Assembly: GCF_000179595.2 (NCBI RefSeq)
Contig: NZ_JH556659.1
Location: 657,867-721,866, forward strand
Length of the DNA: 64,000 nucleotides
Source of the DNA: Acetivibrio cellulolyticus CD2
GTDB lineage: Bacteria > Bacillota > Clostridia > Acetivibrionales > Acetivibrionaceae
Reading direction: 5' to 3'
The notes beneath the pieces are model-generated. The model did no database searches, was not told the DNA's origin, and was given only the letters and a program-made list of their open reading frames with translations. The translations under genes were made by a program, and so were the position numbers. The first letter of the stretch is position 1. Each line of letters begins with the position of its first letter. Shown here piece after piece: positions 35,878 through 44,092 of this stretch.

Positions 35878-37845
35878 ATGAGATACGGCAAATCAAGTTG
35901 GAGAACTTTTGAGCAGGGTATTCAGAAAGAATGGCTACTGACCAATGGAATCGGTGGATTTGCATCTTCAACCATTATTGGAGCCAATACACGGAGGTAT
36001 CATGGACTTTTGGTTGCATCATTAAAACCTCCAGTTAACAGGCACCTGATAATATCTAAAATAGATGAGAGTATAACAATTGGAGATGAGTCGTTTGATT
36101 TGTTTTCCTATGAAGTACCCGGTTTTATAATGAAGGGTTATCTTCATATGGAAGGTTTTGAGCGGGATCCTCTGCCAAGGTTCATATATAGGGTAGGAGA
36201 AGTATATATAGAGAAAACAGTTAGTATGGTATATGGCGAAAATACAGTGGCAATTGTATACCATATCAAAAACGGACAAGATAGTGCAAACTTAAGACTG
36301 ACGCCGCTTATTAACTTCAGAGACTATCATTATAGTTCAAAGAAAGAATACCTAAACTTTAACAAAACTGTTGTAAAAGAAGAAATGGTAACACTAAAAC
36401 CCCAGTGTTATGATATTGATATCAGCTTATTTTGCAATGGGGGCGGATTTAAACCGATTGACTATAGCTGGTTTTATAATATGGAGTATGCTATTGAAAG
36501 GGAAAGAGGTTTAGGTTCAATAGAAGACCACTATATACCCGGATATTTTGATATAAGCATTAAACCCGGAGAGGAAAAGTATATTACTGTAATTGCGACA
36601 GTTGAAAAAGAAATAAAATCAAAAGACGGTCTGAAGATTATCAATGATGAAATTGAAAGATTGAATGGACTGGTGAAAAAAGCGGGATATGATGATGAGT
36701 TTGCACAAACTCTTGTTAAGAGTGCAGACAATTTTATTGTGCATAGGGAATCCACAAACGCTAAAACTATAATTGCAGGTTACCCATGGTTTACAGATTG
36801 GGGAAGGGATACAATGATTGCTTTTCCGGGCATAACTCTTGCTACGGGGAGATTTGATGATGCAAAAGAGATCCTGTATACGTTTTCAAAGTATGTCAAG
36901 GATGGGTTAATACCTAATATGTTTCCTGATGCAGGTAATGAGCCTCCGTATAATAGTGTTGATGCTCCTTTATGGTATTTTGAGGCTGTAAATAAGTATA
37001 TCAATTATACGAAAGACTACAATTTTGTAAAAGAAAATATTTATAATGGTCTCAAGGAGATTGTTAGTTCGTTTGCCAAAGGTACAAGGTATGACATTAA
37101 AATGGATAATGACTTTTTGATAACTGCAGGTAATGAGCATACGCAGCTAACATGGATGGATGCGAAGGTAGGAGATTGGGTTGTTACTCCGAGGCATGGC
37201 AAAGCAGTAGAAATCAATGCTTTATGGTATAATGCATTAAGGGTTATGGCTGTACTTTCAGAGTATTATGGTGAAAGCAGTAAATACTATGATGATTTGG
37301 CGAAAAAAGTCAAAAAGTCTTTTGCTGTGAATTTCTGGAATGAGAAACAAAGATGTTTATTTGATTGTTTGACGGTAAATTATAAGGATGATAAGGTTCG
37401 TCCAAATCAGATTATGGCTGTAAGCCTTTCATATCCAGTTGTTGATGGGGATATGGCGAAGAGTGTAGTAAATAAGGTGTTTAAGGAACTATACACAGCC
37501 AATGGGCTTAGGAGTCTTTCACCAAAATCGAAGGATTATATAGGCATATATATAGGAGATCAATACCATAGAGATGGTGCATATCATCAGGGAACGGTAT
37601 GGACCTGGCCATTAGGTCAGTTTATAACAGCATATATGAAAGTAAATGACTATTCAGAAGAAGCAAAGAAGACTGCAATGGGTTTTATTGAATTTATTAA
37701 GGATCATTTAAATGATGCTTGTATAGGTTCTATTTCAGAGATATTTGATGGCGATGAGCCTTTGATTCCTAGAGGATGCTGTGCTCAGGCATGGAGTGTT
37801 GCAGAAATTTTGAGAGCATATGTTGAAGATATAAGGAATAGATAA
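35878..37845 (+). CDS. GH133 glycogen debranching enzyme (amylo-alpha-1,6-glucosidase)
   Basis: The protein begins like the archaeal/clostridial debranching enzymes, with EWLLTNGIGGFASSTIIGANTRRYHGLL. The N-terminal beta-domain (about 1-270) leads into an (alpha/alpha)6 catalytic barrel with the conserved PWFTDWGRDTMIAFPG and a C-terminal EIFDGDEPLIPRGCCAQAWS. It should hydrolyse alpha-1,6 branch points of glycogen. AAAGGAGG 7 bases before the ATG at 35878 sets the start; the frame runs upstream into yvcK without support. It sits between yvcK and whiA, which are adjacent in most Firmicutes. Confidence 0.92.
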   Translation: MRYGKSSWRTFEQGIQKEWLLTNGIGGFASSTIIGANTRRYHGLLVASLKPPVNRHLIISKIDESITIGDESFDLFSYEVPGFIMKGYLHMEGFERDPLPRFIYRVGEVYIEKTVSMVYGENTVAIVYHIKNGQDSANLRLTPLINFRDYHYSSKKEYLNFNKTVVKEEMVTLKPQCYDIDISLFCNGGGFKPIDYSWFYNMEYAIERERGLGSIEDHYIPGYFDISIKPGEEKYITVIATVEKEIKSKDGLKIINDEIERLNGLVKKAGYDDEFAQTLVKSADNFIVHRESTNAKTIIAGYPWFTDWGRDTMIAFPGITLATGRFDDAKEILYTFSKYVKDGLIPNMFPDAGNEPPYNSVDAPLWYFEAVNKYINYTKDYNFVKENIYNGLKEIVSSFAKGTRYDIKMDNDFLITAGNEHTQLTWMDAKVGDWVVTPRHGKAVEINALWYNALRVMAVLSEYYGESSKYYDDLAKKVKKSFAVNFWNEKQRCLFDCLTVNYKDDKVRPNQIMAVSLSYPVVDGDMAKSVVNKVFKELYTANGLRSLSPKSKDYIGIYIGDQYHRDGAYHQGTVWTWPLGQFITAYMKVNDYSEEAKKTAMGFIEFIKDHLNDACIGSISEIFDGDEPLIPRGCCAQAWSVAEILRAYVEDIRNR

Positions 37846-37940
37846 GGAATAGATAAAGTGAAAAAAATAAGTTATACTGGCGTTTTTTGAAAAAATGATA
37901 TATAATCACAATACAATTTGTTTTGATTGAGGTGTCTAAT

Positions 37941-38894
37941 TTGTCGTTTTCATCGTCAGTAAAAAATGAACTTTGCAGATCTGATGCAAATGGCAGATGC
38001 TGTATGCTCAGCGAATTAGCGGCAGCTATTAGAATAAGCGGCCTGATTAAAGCTATAAGTCCGAATGAGGTTTATTTGAAAATTACAACGGAGAATGCTG
38101 CTTTTGCAAGGCGAGTGTTCTCTTTGCTAAAAGTTCTGTATGGTGTAAATGCCGAAATCAGTGTAAGAAGGAGTAAGAAGCTTAAAAAGCATGTCCTGTA
38201 TATATTGGTTTTGACTTCTTCGATAGGATTAATGAAGATTTTAAATGACATTAACATAACAAATATTAATGCTTCGAAAGTTGGTTATTTACCCTATGAA
38301 TTAGATAAGAAAAAGAGGTGTTGTAAGAAAGCATACTTGAAAGGTGCTTTTCTTGCTGCGGGGTCAATGAGTGATCCTGAAAAGACATATCATTTGGAGA
38401 TAATCAGTCACCAAAATGCACTTGCTAAAGAAGTTAATGATTTGATAGCTTTTTTTAATTTGAACGCAAAGGTTATAAAGCGAAAGGGATATTATGTTGT
38501 GTACCTAAAAGAAGGAGAGAATATTGTAGACTTTCTCAATATAATTGGGGCACATGGTGCACTTCTTGAGTTGGAAAATGTACGTATAATTAAAGAAATG
38601 CGCAATAATGTTAACAGGATAGTAAACTGTGAAACCGCAAACCTGCAAAAGACGGTAGATGCGTCTATAAGGCAGGTAGATAATATCAAATATATAAGAG
38701 ACAACCTAGGCTTTGATAATTTGCCTGAAAACCTTAGACAAATAGCTGAGTTAAGGCTTGAATATAGTGATGCAAGCCTTAAAGAGTTGGGTGAGATGTT
38801 AAGTCCACCATTAGGTAAATCGGGAGTTAATCACAGGCTTAGAAAGCTAGATGAGATTGCAGAAAATACTAGATCAATGAAAGGAGAGTTATGA
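37941..38894 (+). CDS. whiA: WhiA-family DNA-binding regulator
   Basis: WhiA has two LAGLIDADG-like lobes without nuclease activity and a C-terminal helix-turn-helix; it influences cell division and, in Streptomyces, sporulation. The product begins [12 protein letters not shown], the family start, if translation begins at the TTG at 37941, which follows GATTGAGGTG. The [19 protein letters not shown] and the C-terminal [17 protein letters not shown] segments are characteristic. The stop overlaps the HPr start region. Confidence 0.93.
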   Translation: MSFSSSVKNELCRSDANGRCCMLSELAAAIRISGLIKAISPNEVYLKITTENAAFARRVFSLLKVLYGVNAEISVRRSKKLKKHVLYILVLTSSIGLMKILNDINITNINASKVGYLPYELDKKKRCCKKAYLKGAFLAAGSMSDPEKTYHLEIISHQNALAKEVNDLIAFFNLNAKVIKRKGYYVVYLKEGENIVDFLNIIGAHGALLELENVRIIKEMRNNVNRIVNCETANLQKTVDASIRQVDNIKYIRDNLGFDNLPENLRQIAELRLEYSDASLKELGEMLSPPLGKSGVNHRLRKLDEIAENTRSMKGEL

Positions 38895-39158
38895 TTGGTT
38901 GAGAAGACTATTGAAATAACTAATCCAACAGGGTTACATGCAAGACCTGCTGCTTTGTTTGTTCAGACTGCTGGTAAATTTACTTCAAATATATGGATTA
39001 AGATTGGTCATAAGAAAGTAAATGCCAAAAGTATAATGGGACTCATATCTCTAGCAGTATCTAAGGGAACTGAAATAGTTATTGTAGCAGAAGGGGAAGA
39101 TGAAGAACTTGCTGTAAGTGAGATTGTTGACCTGATTACAGCTGGTTTTGGAGAATAA
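38895..39158 (+). CDS. ptsH: Phosphocarrier protein HPr
   Basis: The 87-residue protein has the catalytic His15 in GLHARPAA and the regulatory Ser46 in AKSIMGL, exactly at the standard positions. It can therefore act in PTS phosphotransfer and as HprK substrate. The retained His15 argues against the regulatory-only paralogue Crh. The start is TTG with AAGGAG. No EI gene is adjacent, which fits the conserved whiA-HPr arrangement rather than a pts operon. Confidence 0.9.
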   Translation: MVEKTIEITNPTGLHARPAALFVQTAGKFTSNIWIKIGHKKVNAKSIMGLISLAVSKGTEIVIVAEGEDEELAVSEIVDLITAGFGE

Positions 39159-39213
39159 AATTCAAGGTTATGATGGAGAACGCTTTAATACATAAAAATT
39201 TAGCTTATATTAT

Positions 39214-39251
39214 GACAGGGTTGTTTTAATTAACGACCCTGTCGTTTTTTT
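39214..39251 (+). terminator. Intrinsic terminator after HPr
   Basis: GACAGGGTTG pairs with CGACCCTGTC (one G-T pair) and is followed by seven T. Confidence 0.85.
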
Positions 39252-39358
39252 GTGTAATTTGCCAGGCAAATGTTCAAAAATCGAATGGGGTCTAAATGCG
39301 CTGAGATTTTTGTTAGAAAAAATTTTTTTGCATATTACAAAACATTACATTATTTTTT

Positions 39359-39385
39359 GAAGGAGAAGTTTGGGAAATAAAGAAT
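39359..39385 (+). promoter_or_regulatory. Putative sigma-H promoter of the spoIIA genes
   Basis: GAAGGAGAA at 39359-39367, an 11-base spacer and AAAGAAT at 39379-39385 fit the sigma-H pattern RnAGGAwWW-N11-RnnGAAT with one mismatch. The spoIIA operon is sigma-H dependent in Bacillus. The element lies 35 bases before the start codon. Confidence 0.5.
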
Positions 39386-39420
39386 GAACATAATTACAAC
39401 ACAGGTGGAGGGGATAAAAA

Positions 39421-39756
39421 TTGAAAGTAAAAATTTCTTACAAGGGAAGCACGTTAATCGCAGGCGTTATGGGTGAACTTGATCACCACTCGGCAGAGTA
39501 TATCAGGGAGAAGATTGATTCTGAACTGATTAAAGCTACAACAAAAAATGTGATATTCGACTTTTCAAAGGTAACATTTATGGATAGTTCTGGAATTGGT
39601 GTAATAATGGGAAGATTTAAAAATGTCCAGAAGCTAAACGGTAAATTGTCAGTTGCTAATGTTAGTGATCAATTGATGCGAATTTTTGAGATGTCGGGAT
39701 TACTTAAAATTATACCCGCTTATGATAATATAGATGTAGCTATTAATAAAATGTAA
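39421..39756 (+). CDS. spoIIAA: Anti-sigma F factor antagonist SpoIIAA
   Basis: This 111-residue STAS-domain protein frees sigma F by binding SpoIIAB. The phosphorylatable Ser57 lies in the conserved FMDSSGIG motif. The start is TTG, preceded by GGAGGGG. SpoIIAB follows after 12 bases. Confidence 0.95.
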   Translation: MKVKISYKGSTLIAGVMGELDHHSAEYIREKIDSELIKATTKNVIFDFSKVTFMDSSGIGVIMGRFKNVQKLNGKLSVANVSDQLMRIFEMSGLLKIIPAYDNIDVAINKM

Positions 39757-39768
39757 AGGGGAATAAAA

Positions 39769-40209
39769 ATGCAACCTATAAATCAAATGAAATTGGAGTT
39801 TTCAAGCAAATCGAGCAATGAAGCTTTCGCAAGGGTTGTAGCAGCAGCTTTTGTATCTCAGATTGATCCTACTTTAGAAGAACTCGCAGATGTTAAGACA
39901 GCCGTTTCAGAAGCTGTAACCAATGCAATTATACATGGTTATGAAAATTCAAACGGATTGGTGAGAATGGAATGCGTTTTATATAGGGATGGTGTAGAAA
40001 TATTTGTTGAAGATGAGGGACAGGGTATATCAGATGTTACCTTAGCAATGCAGCCAATGTATACGTCAAAACCTGAGATGGAAAGGTCCGGTATGGGCTT
40101 TACAGTAATGGAAAGCTTCATGGATAGGGTGGAAGTTGTATCTGAAGTTGGTAAAGGTACTAGAGTGTCAATGTATAAGAAGTTTACTTCTTTAGATAAA
40201 CAATCTTAA
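39769..40209 (+). CDS. spoIIAB: Anti-sigma F factor SpoIIAB
   Basis: A GHKL-type serine kinase that holds sigma F and phosphorylates SpoIIAA. The N-box [12 protein letters not shown]1 box EDEGQGI and G2 segment SGMGFTVM are all present. The 146-residue length is normal. Confidence 0.95.
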   Translation: MQPINQMKLEFSSKSSNEAFARVVAAAFVSQIDPTLEELADVKTAVSEAVTNAIIHGYENSNGLVRMECVLYRDGVEIFVEDEGQGISDVTLAMQPMYTSKPEMERSGMGFTVMESFMDRVEVVSEVGKGTRVSMYKKFTSLDKQS

Positions 40210-40499
40210 AGGAAAATAAAAGCTTTGGGGCATTTAGCATACTTATTTATATGTGTATATGGATAAAGTTAGAAAAAAATCAATAATTTGAATGATTTGA
40301 TGTATAGATACTAGCATAGCGGTAATAATTTGTACATGGAGTACATTTTTTTGTATGTAAGCTGCACTAGAGGTATTATATAAAGCATTATGCAATTTAT
40401 AAACAGATGAACGTCATTTTACAATATTTGAATTTAGTAATATTAATTGAATACTGTAAAATGTAGCTTGAAAAAACTAATGCGGTTATAGGAGTTAAT
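40210..40499 (+). other. Unusual spacer between spoIIAB and sigF
   Basis: In Bacillus the three spoIIA genes are contiguous; here 290 AT-rich bases intervene. A short hairpin (TGTAC/GTACA plus seven T near 40330-40352) and a separated inverted repeat, CATTTTAC at 40415-40422 with GTAAAATG at 40456-40463, are visible. There is no gene. A separate promoter for sigF is possible but I could not identify one with correct spacing. Confidence 0.45.
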
Positions 40500-41240
40500 A
40501 TGGATGAATTATTTGATATGGAAACTCTGGAATTAATAAAAAAGGCCAAATCAGGGGATAAACAAGCTCAGTCTATATTGGTGGAAAGAAATGTGGGTCT
40601 TGTTTGGAGTATAGTTAAAAGATTTCAAAACAGAGGATATGAAACTGATGATATATACCAGATAGGATGTATTGGCCTTATTAAGGCTATAAAGAAATTT
40701 GACGATTCTTTTGATGTCAAATTTTCTACTTATGCAGTGCCTATGATTATTGGAGAAATAAAAAGGTTTATAAGGGACGATGGAATTATTAAGGTTAGCC
40801 GTTCATTAAAAGAGCTATCTAATAAAATAAGGGTTACAAAAGAGATTATGATGAAAGAATTGGGGCGGGAGCCATCGATAAGTGAGATTTCTTTACGCAT
40901 GGATGTTGCTGCAGAAGAATTAGTAATGGCGATGGAAGCTAATTGCTCGCCGGAATCTTTGTATAATACTGTGGGCGATAGTGACACATCTACTGTTCTT
41001 TTAATAGATAAATTGAATAATGAGAGCAATGATGAAGAAGTGGATCTTGTTGATAAAATTGACTTAAGACTGGTTCTTAATACACTTAAACCACGAGAAA
41101 AGCAGATAATTATACTGAGGTATTTTAAAGAAAAAACACAGGTTCAAATTGCAAAAATGCTTGGAATATCGCAGGTTCAGGTATCGAGAATTGAAAAGAA
41201 AATTTTGGATGAAATCAAGAAAAAAATTAAATACATGTAG
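40500..41240 (+). CDS. sigF: RNA polymerase sporulation sigma factor, sigma F
   Basis: The 246-residue sigma-70 family protein has region 2 (DDIYQIGCIGLIKAIKKFD and FSTYAVPMIIGEIKRFIRDDG), region 3, and a region 4 helix-turn-helix (TQVQIAKMLGISQVQVSRIE). It follows SpoIIAA and SpoIIAB and precedes spoVA, the standard context for the first forespore-specific sigma factor. The ATG at 40500 has a weak upstream AGGAG. Confidence 0.94.
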   Translation: MDELFDMETLELIKKAKSGDKQAQSILVERNVGLVWSIVKRFQNRGYETDDIYQIGCIGLIKAIKKFDDSFDVKFSTYAVPMIIGEIKRFIRDDGIIKVSRSLKELSNKIRVTKEIMMKELGREPSISEISLRMDVAAEELVMAMEANCSPESLYNTVGDSDTSTVLLIDKLNNESNDEEVDLVDKIDLRLVLNTLKPREKQIIILRYFKEKTQVQIAKMLGISQVQVSRIEKKILDEIKKKIKYM

Positions 41241-41264
41241 ATTAAACCTATTTTAAGTAATATT

Positions 41265-41297
41265 AAACAATATGTTTTTGCATATTGTTTTTTTATT
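41265..41297 (+). terminator. Intrinsic terminator after sigF
   Basis: AAACAATATG pairs with CATATTGTTT around TTTTTG, followed by a T-rich run. The 3' arm overlaps the candidate forespore promoter at 41280-41309. Confidence 0.8.
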
Positions 41298-41309
41298 TTT
41301 CCAATACTA
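41280..41309 (+). promoter_or_regulatory. Putative forespore (sigma-G/F type) promoter of spoVA
   Basis: GCATA at 41280-41284 and AATACTA at 41303-41309 are 18 bases apart, matching the sigma-G pattern GHATR-N18-CATnHTA with one mismatch. spoVA is sigma-G dependent in Bacillus. Confidence 0.5.
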
Positions 41310-41374
41310 ATTTCATAATGAGTAATTGCTTGAAATATTATCAAGTATTGTTTTGGAAAGGGGTGGAATTAATT

Positions 41375-41563
41375 ATGATAGGCGTATTGGAAAGACACAA
41401 GGGTTTAATTTTGTTTATTAGTTTGGTTATAATTTCTTTGTTTTTGTTAATTGTTTACTTGATGCCAAAATCAAGTAAAATTCCCTCAAAAGGAGTTTTT
41501 GTTTTAGAAACCAAGTATCATTTAATATTTGATGGAGGTATAAATGCAGAAGACTTTAACTAA
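41375..41563 (+). CDS. Small membrane protein preceding spoVAC
   Basis: AAGGGGTGG before the ATG at 41375 supports a 62-residue product; the frame is open upstream without a better start. One membrane helix (about 12-31) is followed by a short, basic then acidic tail. The end overlaps spoVAC by 20 bases, so it is part of the spoVA operon. I do not recognise the family. A forespore membrane location is inferred from context only. Confidence 0.6.
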   Translation: MIGVLERHKGLILFISLVIISLFLLIVYLMPKSSKIPSKGVFVLETKYHLIFDGGINAEDFN

Positions 41564-41987
41564 GAAGGAATATCAGAAGTATGTAGATGATAAAACCCCT
41601 AATTCCAAAACCGTTAGAAATGTGATTAGAGCATTTATTGTTGGTGGATTTATCTGTATAGTAGGCCAGTTTATAACAAATATTCTTAAAGCAAAAGGCT
41701 TTGGACAGGATGAAACAGCAAGCCTAACGTCTATATTGATGATTTTTTTGGGAGCACTATTAACAGGATTAAATGTCTACGATGATATAGGACGTTTTGC
41801 CGGAGGTGGTTCAATAGTACCTATAACAGGTTTTGCAAATTCCATAGTATCTCCTGCAATGGAGTTTAAAAGCGAGGGATATATACTTGGTGTTGGAGGC
41901 AAAATGTTTGTTATTGCTGGACCCGTATTGGTATATGGAATTTCTACAGCGGTAATTGCAGGAATAATTCATTTTATGCTGAGTTGA
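41544..41987 (+). CDS. spoVAC: Stage V sporulation protein AC
   Basis: SpoVAC is a mechanosensitive membrane channel component that takes up dipicolinic acid into the forespore and releases it at germination. The 147-residue protein has about four membrane helices and the family start YQKYVDDKTPNSK. GGAGGT lies 8 bases upstream. spoVAD follows after 10 bases. Confidence 0.95.
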   Translation: MQKTLTKKEYQKYVDDKTPNSKTVRNVIRAFIVGGFICIVGQFITNILKAKGFGQDETASLTSILMIFLGALLTGLNVYDDIGRFAGGGSIVPITGFANSIVSPAMEFKSEGYILGVGGKMFVIAGPVLVYGISTAVIAGIIHFMLS

Positions 41988-41997
41988 GGAGTATTTT

Positions 41998-43017
41998 ATG
42001 GCAACTAAAAGAATTGGAAAACAGACAGTAAAACTACAGAACCCTCCAAGCATTATTTCAACGGCATCTATTGTTGGTCCGAAAGAAGGGGAGGGACCGC
42101 TTAGGCTTTATTTTGATGAAATTATAGATGACGAGCTTTGGGGTGAGAAAAGTTGGGAGAAAGCGGAGAGTAAGTTAATGAGGGAGACTTTTGCCAAGGC
42201 ATTAAAAAAGGCAGATAAAGCAGCAGGCGATATGGATTACATTGTTGCTGGGGATTTGCTTAATCAATGTATAGCAGCTAATTTTGGTCTTCGTGAATCG
42301 GGAGTTCCAATTTTTTGTGTTTACGGTGCCTGCTCAACGATGGCTGAATCCTTGAGTTTAGGGTCTATGCTGATCGATGGCGCTTATGCAAATAATGTTG
42401 TGTGTCTTACCTCAAGCCATTTTTGTTCTGCAGAAAAGCAGTTCAGATTTCCGTTGGAATTGGGAACACAGCGGCCTCCTTCTGCTCAATGGACAGTTAC
42501 GGGTTCGGGAGGGGTAGTGCTTTCCAACAAAGGAGGCGGTCCATATATTACACATGTTACGACCGGAAAAATTGTTGATATGGGTATAAAGGATGTAAAT
42601 AATATGGGAGCGGCTATGGCTCCTTCTGCTATGGATACAATTGTTACACATTTTAGGGATACAGGATTTACTCCGGAAAGCTATGACTTAATTGTTACTG
42701 GAGATCTTGGGGCGATTGGAAAAGAAATATGCAATGAGCTTACTAAAGAGCAGGGCTACAATATCAGTAATATATATAATGACTGTGGAGTAATGATATT
42801 TGACCGTGAAAGGCAGGATGCACATGCAGGTGGAAGCGGATGTGGGTGTTCTGCAACAGTATTTGCCGGCTTTATTTACAAAAAGCTTATGGAAGGCGTT
42901 ATTAATAACGTTCTATTTGTAGCTACAGGTGCGCTGCTTAGTACTACAAGCTCACAGCAAGGAGAATCAATACCTTCAGTAGCTCATGCAATAAGCATTT
43001 CTAATTTTATACAATAA
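41998..43017 (+). CDS. spoVAD: Stage V sporulation protein AD
   Basis: SpoVAD has a thiolase-like fold and binds dipicolinic acid on the inner spore membrane. The 339-residue protein shows VYGACSTMAESL and HAGGSGCGCSA, characteristic of the family. Its place between spoVAC and spoVAEb is standard. Confidence 0.96.
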   Translation: MATKRIGKQTVKLQNPPSIISTASIVGPKEGEGPLRLYFDEIIDDELWGEKSWEKAESKLMRETFAKALKKADKAAGDMDYIVAGDLLNQCIAANFGLRESGVPIFCVYGACSTMAESLSLGSMLIDGAYANNVVCLTSSHFCSAEKQFRFPLELGTQRPPSAQWTVTGSGGVVLSNKGGGPYITHVTTGKIVDMGIKDVNNMGAAMAPSAMDTIVTHFRDTGFTPESYDLIVTGDLGAIGKEICNELTKEQGYNISNIYNDCGVMIFDRERQDAHAGGSGCGCSATVFAGFIYKKLMEGVINNVLFVATGALLSTTSSQQGESIPSVAHAISISNFIQ

Positions 43018-43039
43018 TTTTGAAAACCGGGTGATGAGA

Positions 43040-43411
43040 ATGGGCGGAAATATATGGACTTATATAAATGCTTTTATAGTTGGAGGCGTTATTTGTTCTG
43101 CAGGGCAAATACTTATTGACAAGACCAAGCTTACAACAGCAAGGATACTTGTAATATTTGTGACGGCGGGTGCGATTTTGGGGTCACTTGGGGTGTATCA
43201 AAAATTGGTTGAGATAGGTGGTGCAGGGGCAACAGTACCTTTAACAGGGTTTGGCTATAACCTTGTCAAGGGTACGTTTAGGGATGTAGAAAGCATAGGG
43301 CTTTTAGGCGCATTTACCGGTGGGGTAAAAGCGGCAGCAGCAGGTATAACTGCAGCTATATTTTTTGGGTATCTTACATCCGTTGCATTTAATCCAAAAG
43401 CGAAAAGGTAG
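43040..43411 (+). CDS. spoVAEb: Stage V sporulation protein AE (SpoVAEb)
   Basis: A 123-residue membrane protein with about four helices, homologous to SpoVAC (shared INAFIVGGVICSAGQ-type start and PLTGFG motif). It is an essential partner in the DPA channel. The ATG at 43040 has GGGTGA five bases upstream; an ATG two codons earlier is possible. Confidence 0.93.
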   Translation: MGGNIWTYINAFIVGGVICSAGQILIDKTKLTTARILVIFVTAGAILGSLGVYQKLVEIGGAGATVPLTGFGYNLVKGTFRDVESIGLLGAFTGGVKAAAAGITAAIFFGYLTSVAFNPKAKR

Positions 43412-43432
43412 ATTGATTTGGGAGTTGATAAC

Positions 43433-43993
43433 ATGGAAAAAAGAAAGGTTATACTGGTCACTGATGGTGATCCAGTTGCAAGGAGTGCAGTTGAACTGGC
43501 AACTTCAAATGTAGGAGGAAGATGTATTTCAGCCTCTGCAGGCAATCCGACTGTTTTGTCTGGAGAAGAAATCTTAAATCTTATAAAAACTGCTCCTCAC
43601 GATCCTGTTGTTGTTATGGTTGATGACAGGGGTACTAAGGGTAAAGGTGAGGGTGAGATGGCTATGGAGACGATTATCAGCGATGACAGCGTTGATGTTT
43701 TAGGTGTAGTGGCAGTTTCTTCAAACGGTAAGGAGTGTAAGGGGATACCGATAACCTGTTCAATAACAAAAGAAGGAAAAATTATAGAAACCGGAGTGGA
43801 TAAATACGGTAATGATATTCAAGGCGAAAAAATATGCGGAGATACCTTGAGTATATTAAAAGACATGAAAGATCTTGTTATAGTGGGAATTGGGGACCCG
43901 GGAAAAATGGAATCAACTGATGAAATTACCAAAGGTTCACCAATAACTACGATGGCATTGCGAGAAATCTTGAAAAGAAATGGGATGTCCTAA
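43433..43993 (+). CDS. spoVAEa: Stage V sporulation protein AE, soluble form (SpoVAEa)
   Basis: The 186-residue protein lacks membrane helices and matches SpoVAEa, with ILVTDGDPVAR at the start and MVDDRGTKGKGEGE in the middle. GGGAG before the ATG at 43433 sets the start. In Bacillus it is dispensable for DPA transport; its biochemical role is unknown. It ends the spoVA run; spoVAA and spoVAB are absent. Confidence 0.93.
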   Translation: MEKRKVILVTDGDPVARSAVELATSNVGGRCISASAGNPTVLSGEEILNLIKTAPHDPVVVMVDDRGTKGKGEGEMAMETIISDDSVDVLGVVAVSSNGKECKGIPITCSITKEGKIIETGVDKYGNDIQGEKICGDTLSILKDMKDLVIVGIGDPGKMESTDEITKGSPITTMALREILKRNGMS

Positions 43994-44034
43994 TAAAAAT
44001 CGTAAGTTAAAAAAATTTCATATATGGCATAATC

Positions 44035-44061
44035 AAGGGGCAGGAGTAATTCCTACCCCTT
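44035..44061. terminator. Terminator between spoVAEa and splB
   Basis: AAGGGG and AGGA on the left pair with TCCT and CCCCTT on the right, with one internal mismatch. It lies between two convergent genes. Confidence 0.55.
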
Positions 44062-44092
44062 GTACTAGTGGAATATAGATATTTTTTGATGT

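Noticed and set aside
40237..40270. Possible sigma-F promoter before sigF (GCATA and GGATAAAGTT)
   Set aside because: Both boxes look right but the spacer is 19 bases, clearly longer than the 14-16 usual for sigma F.
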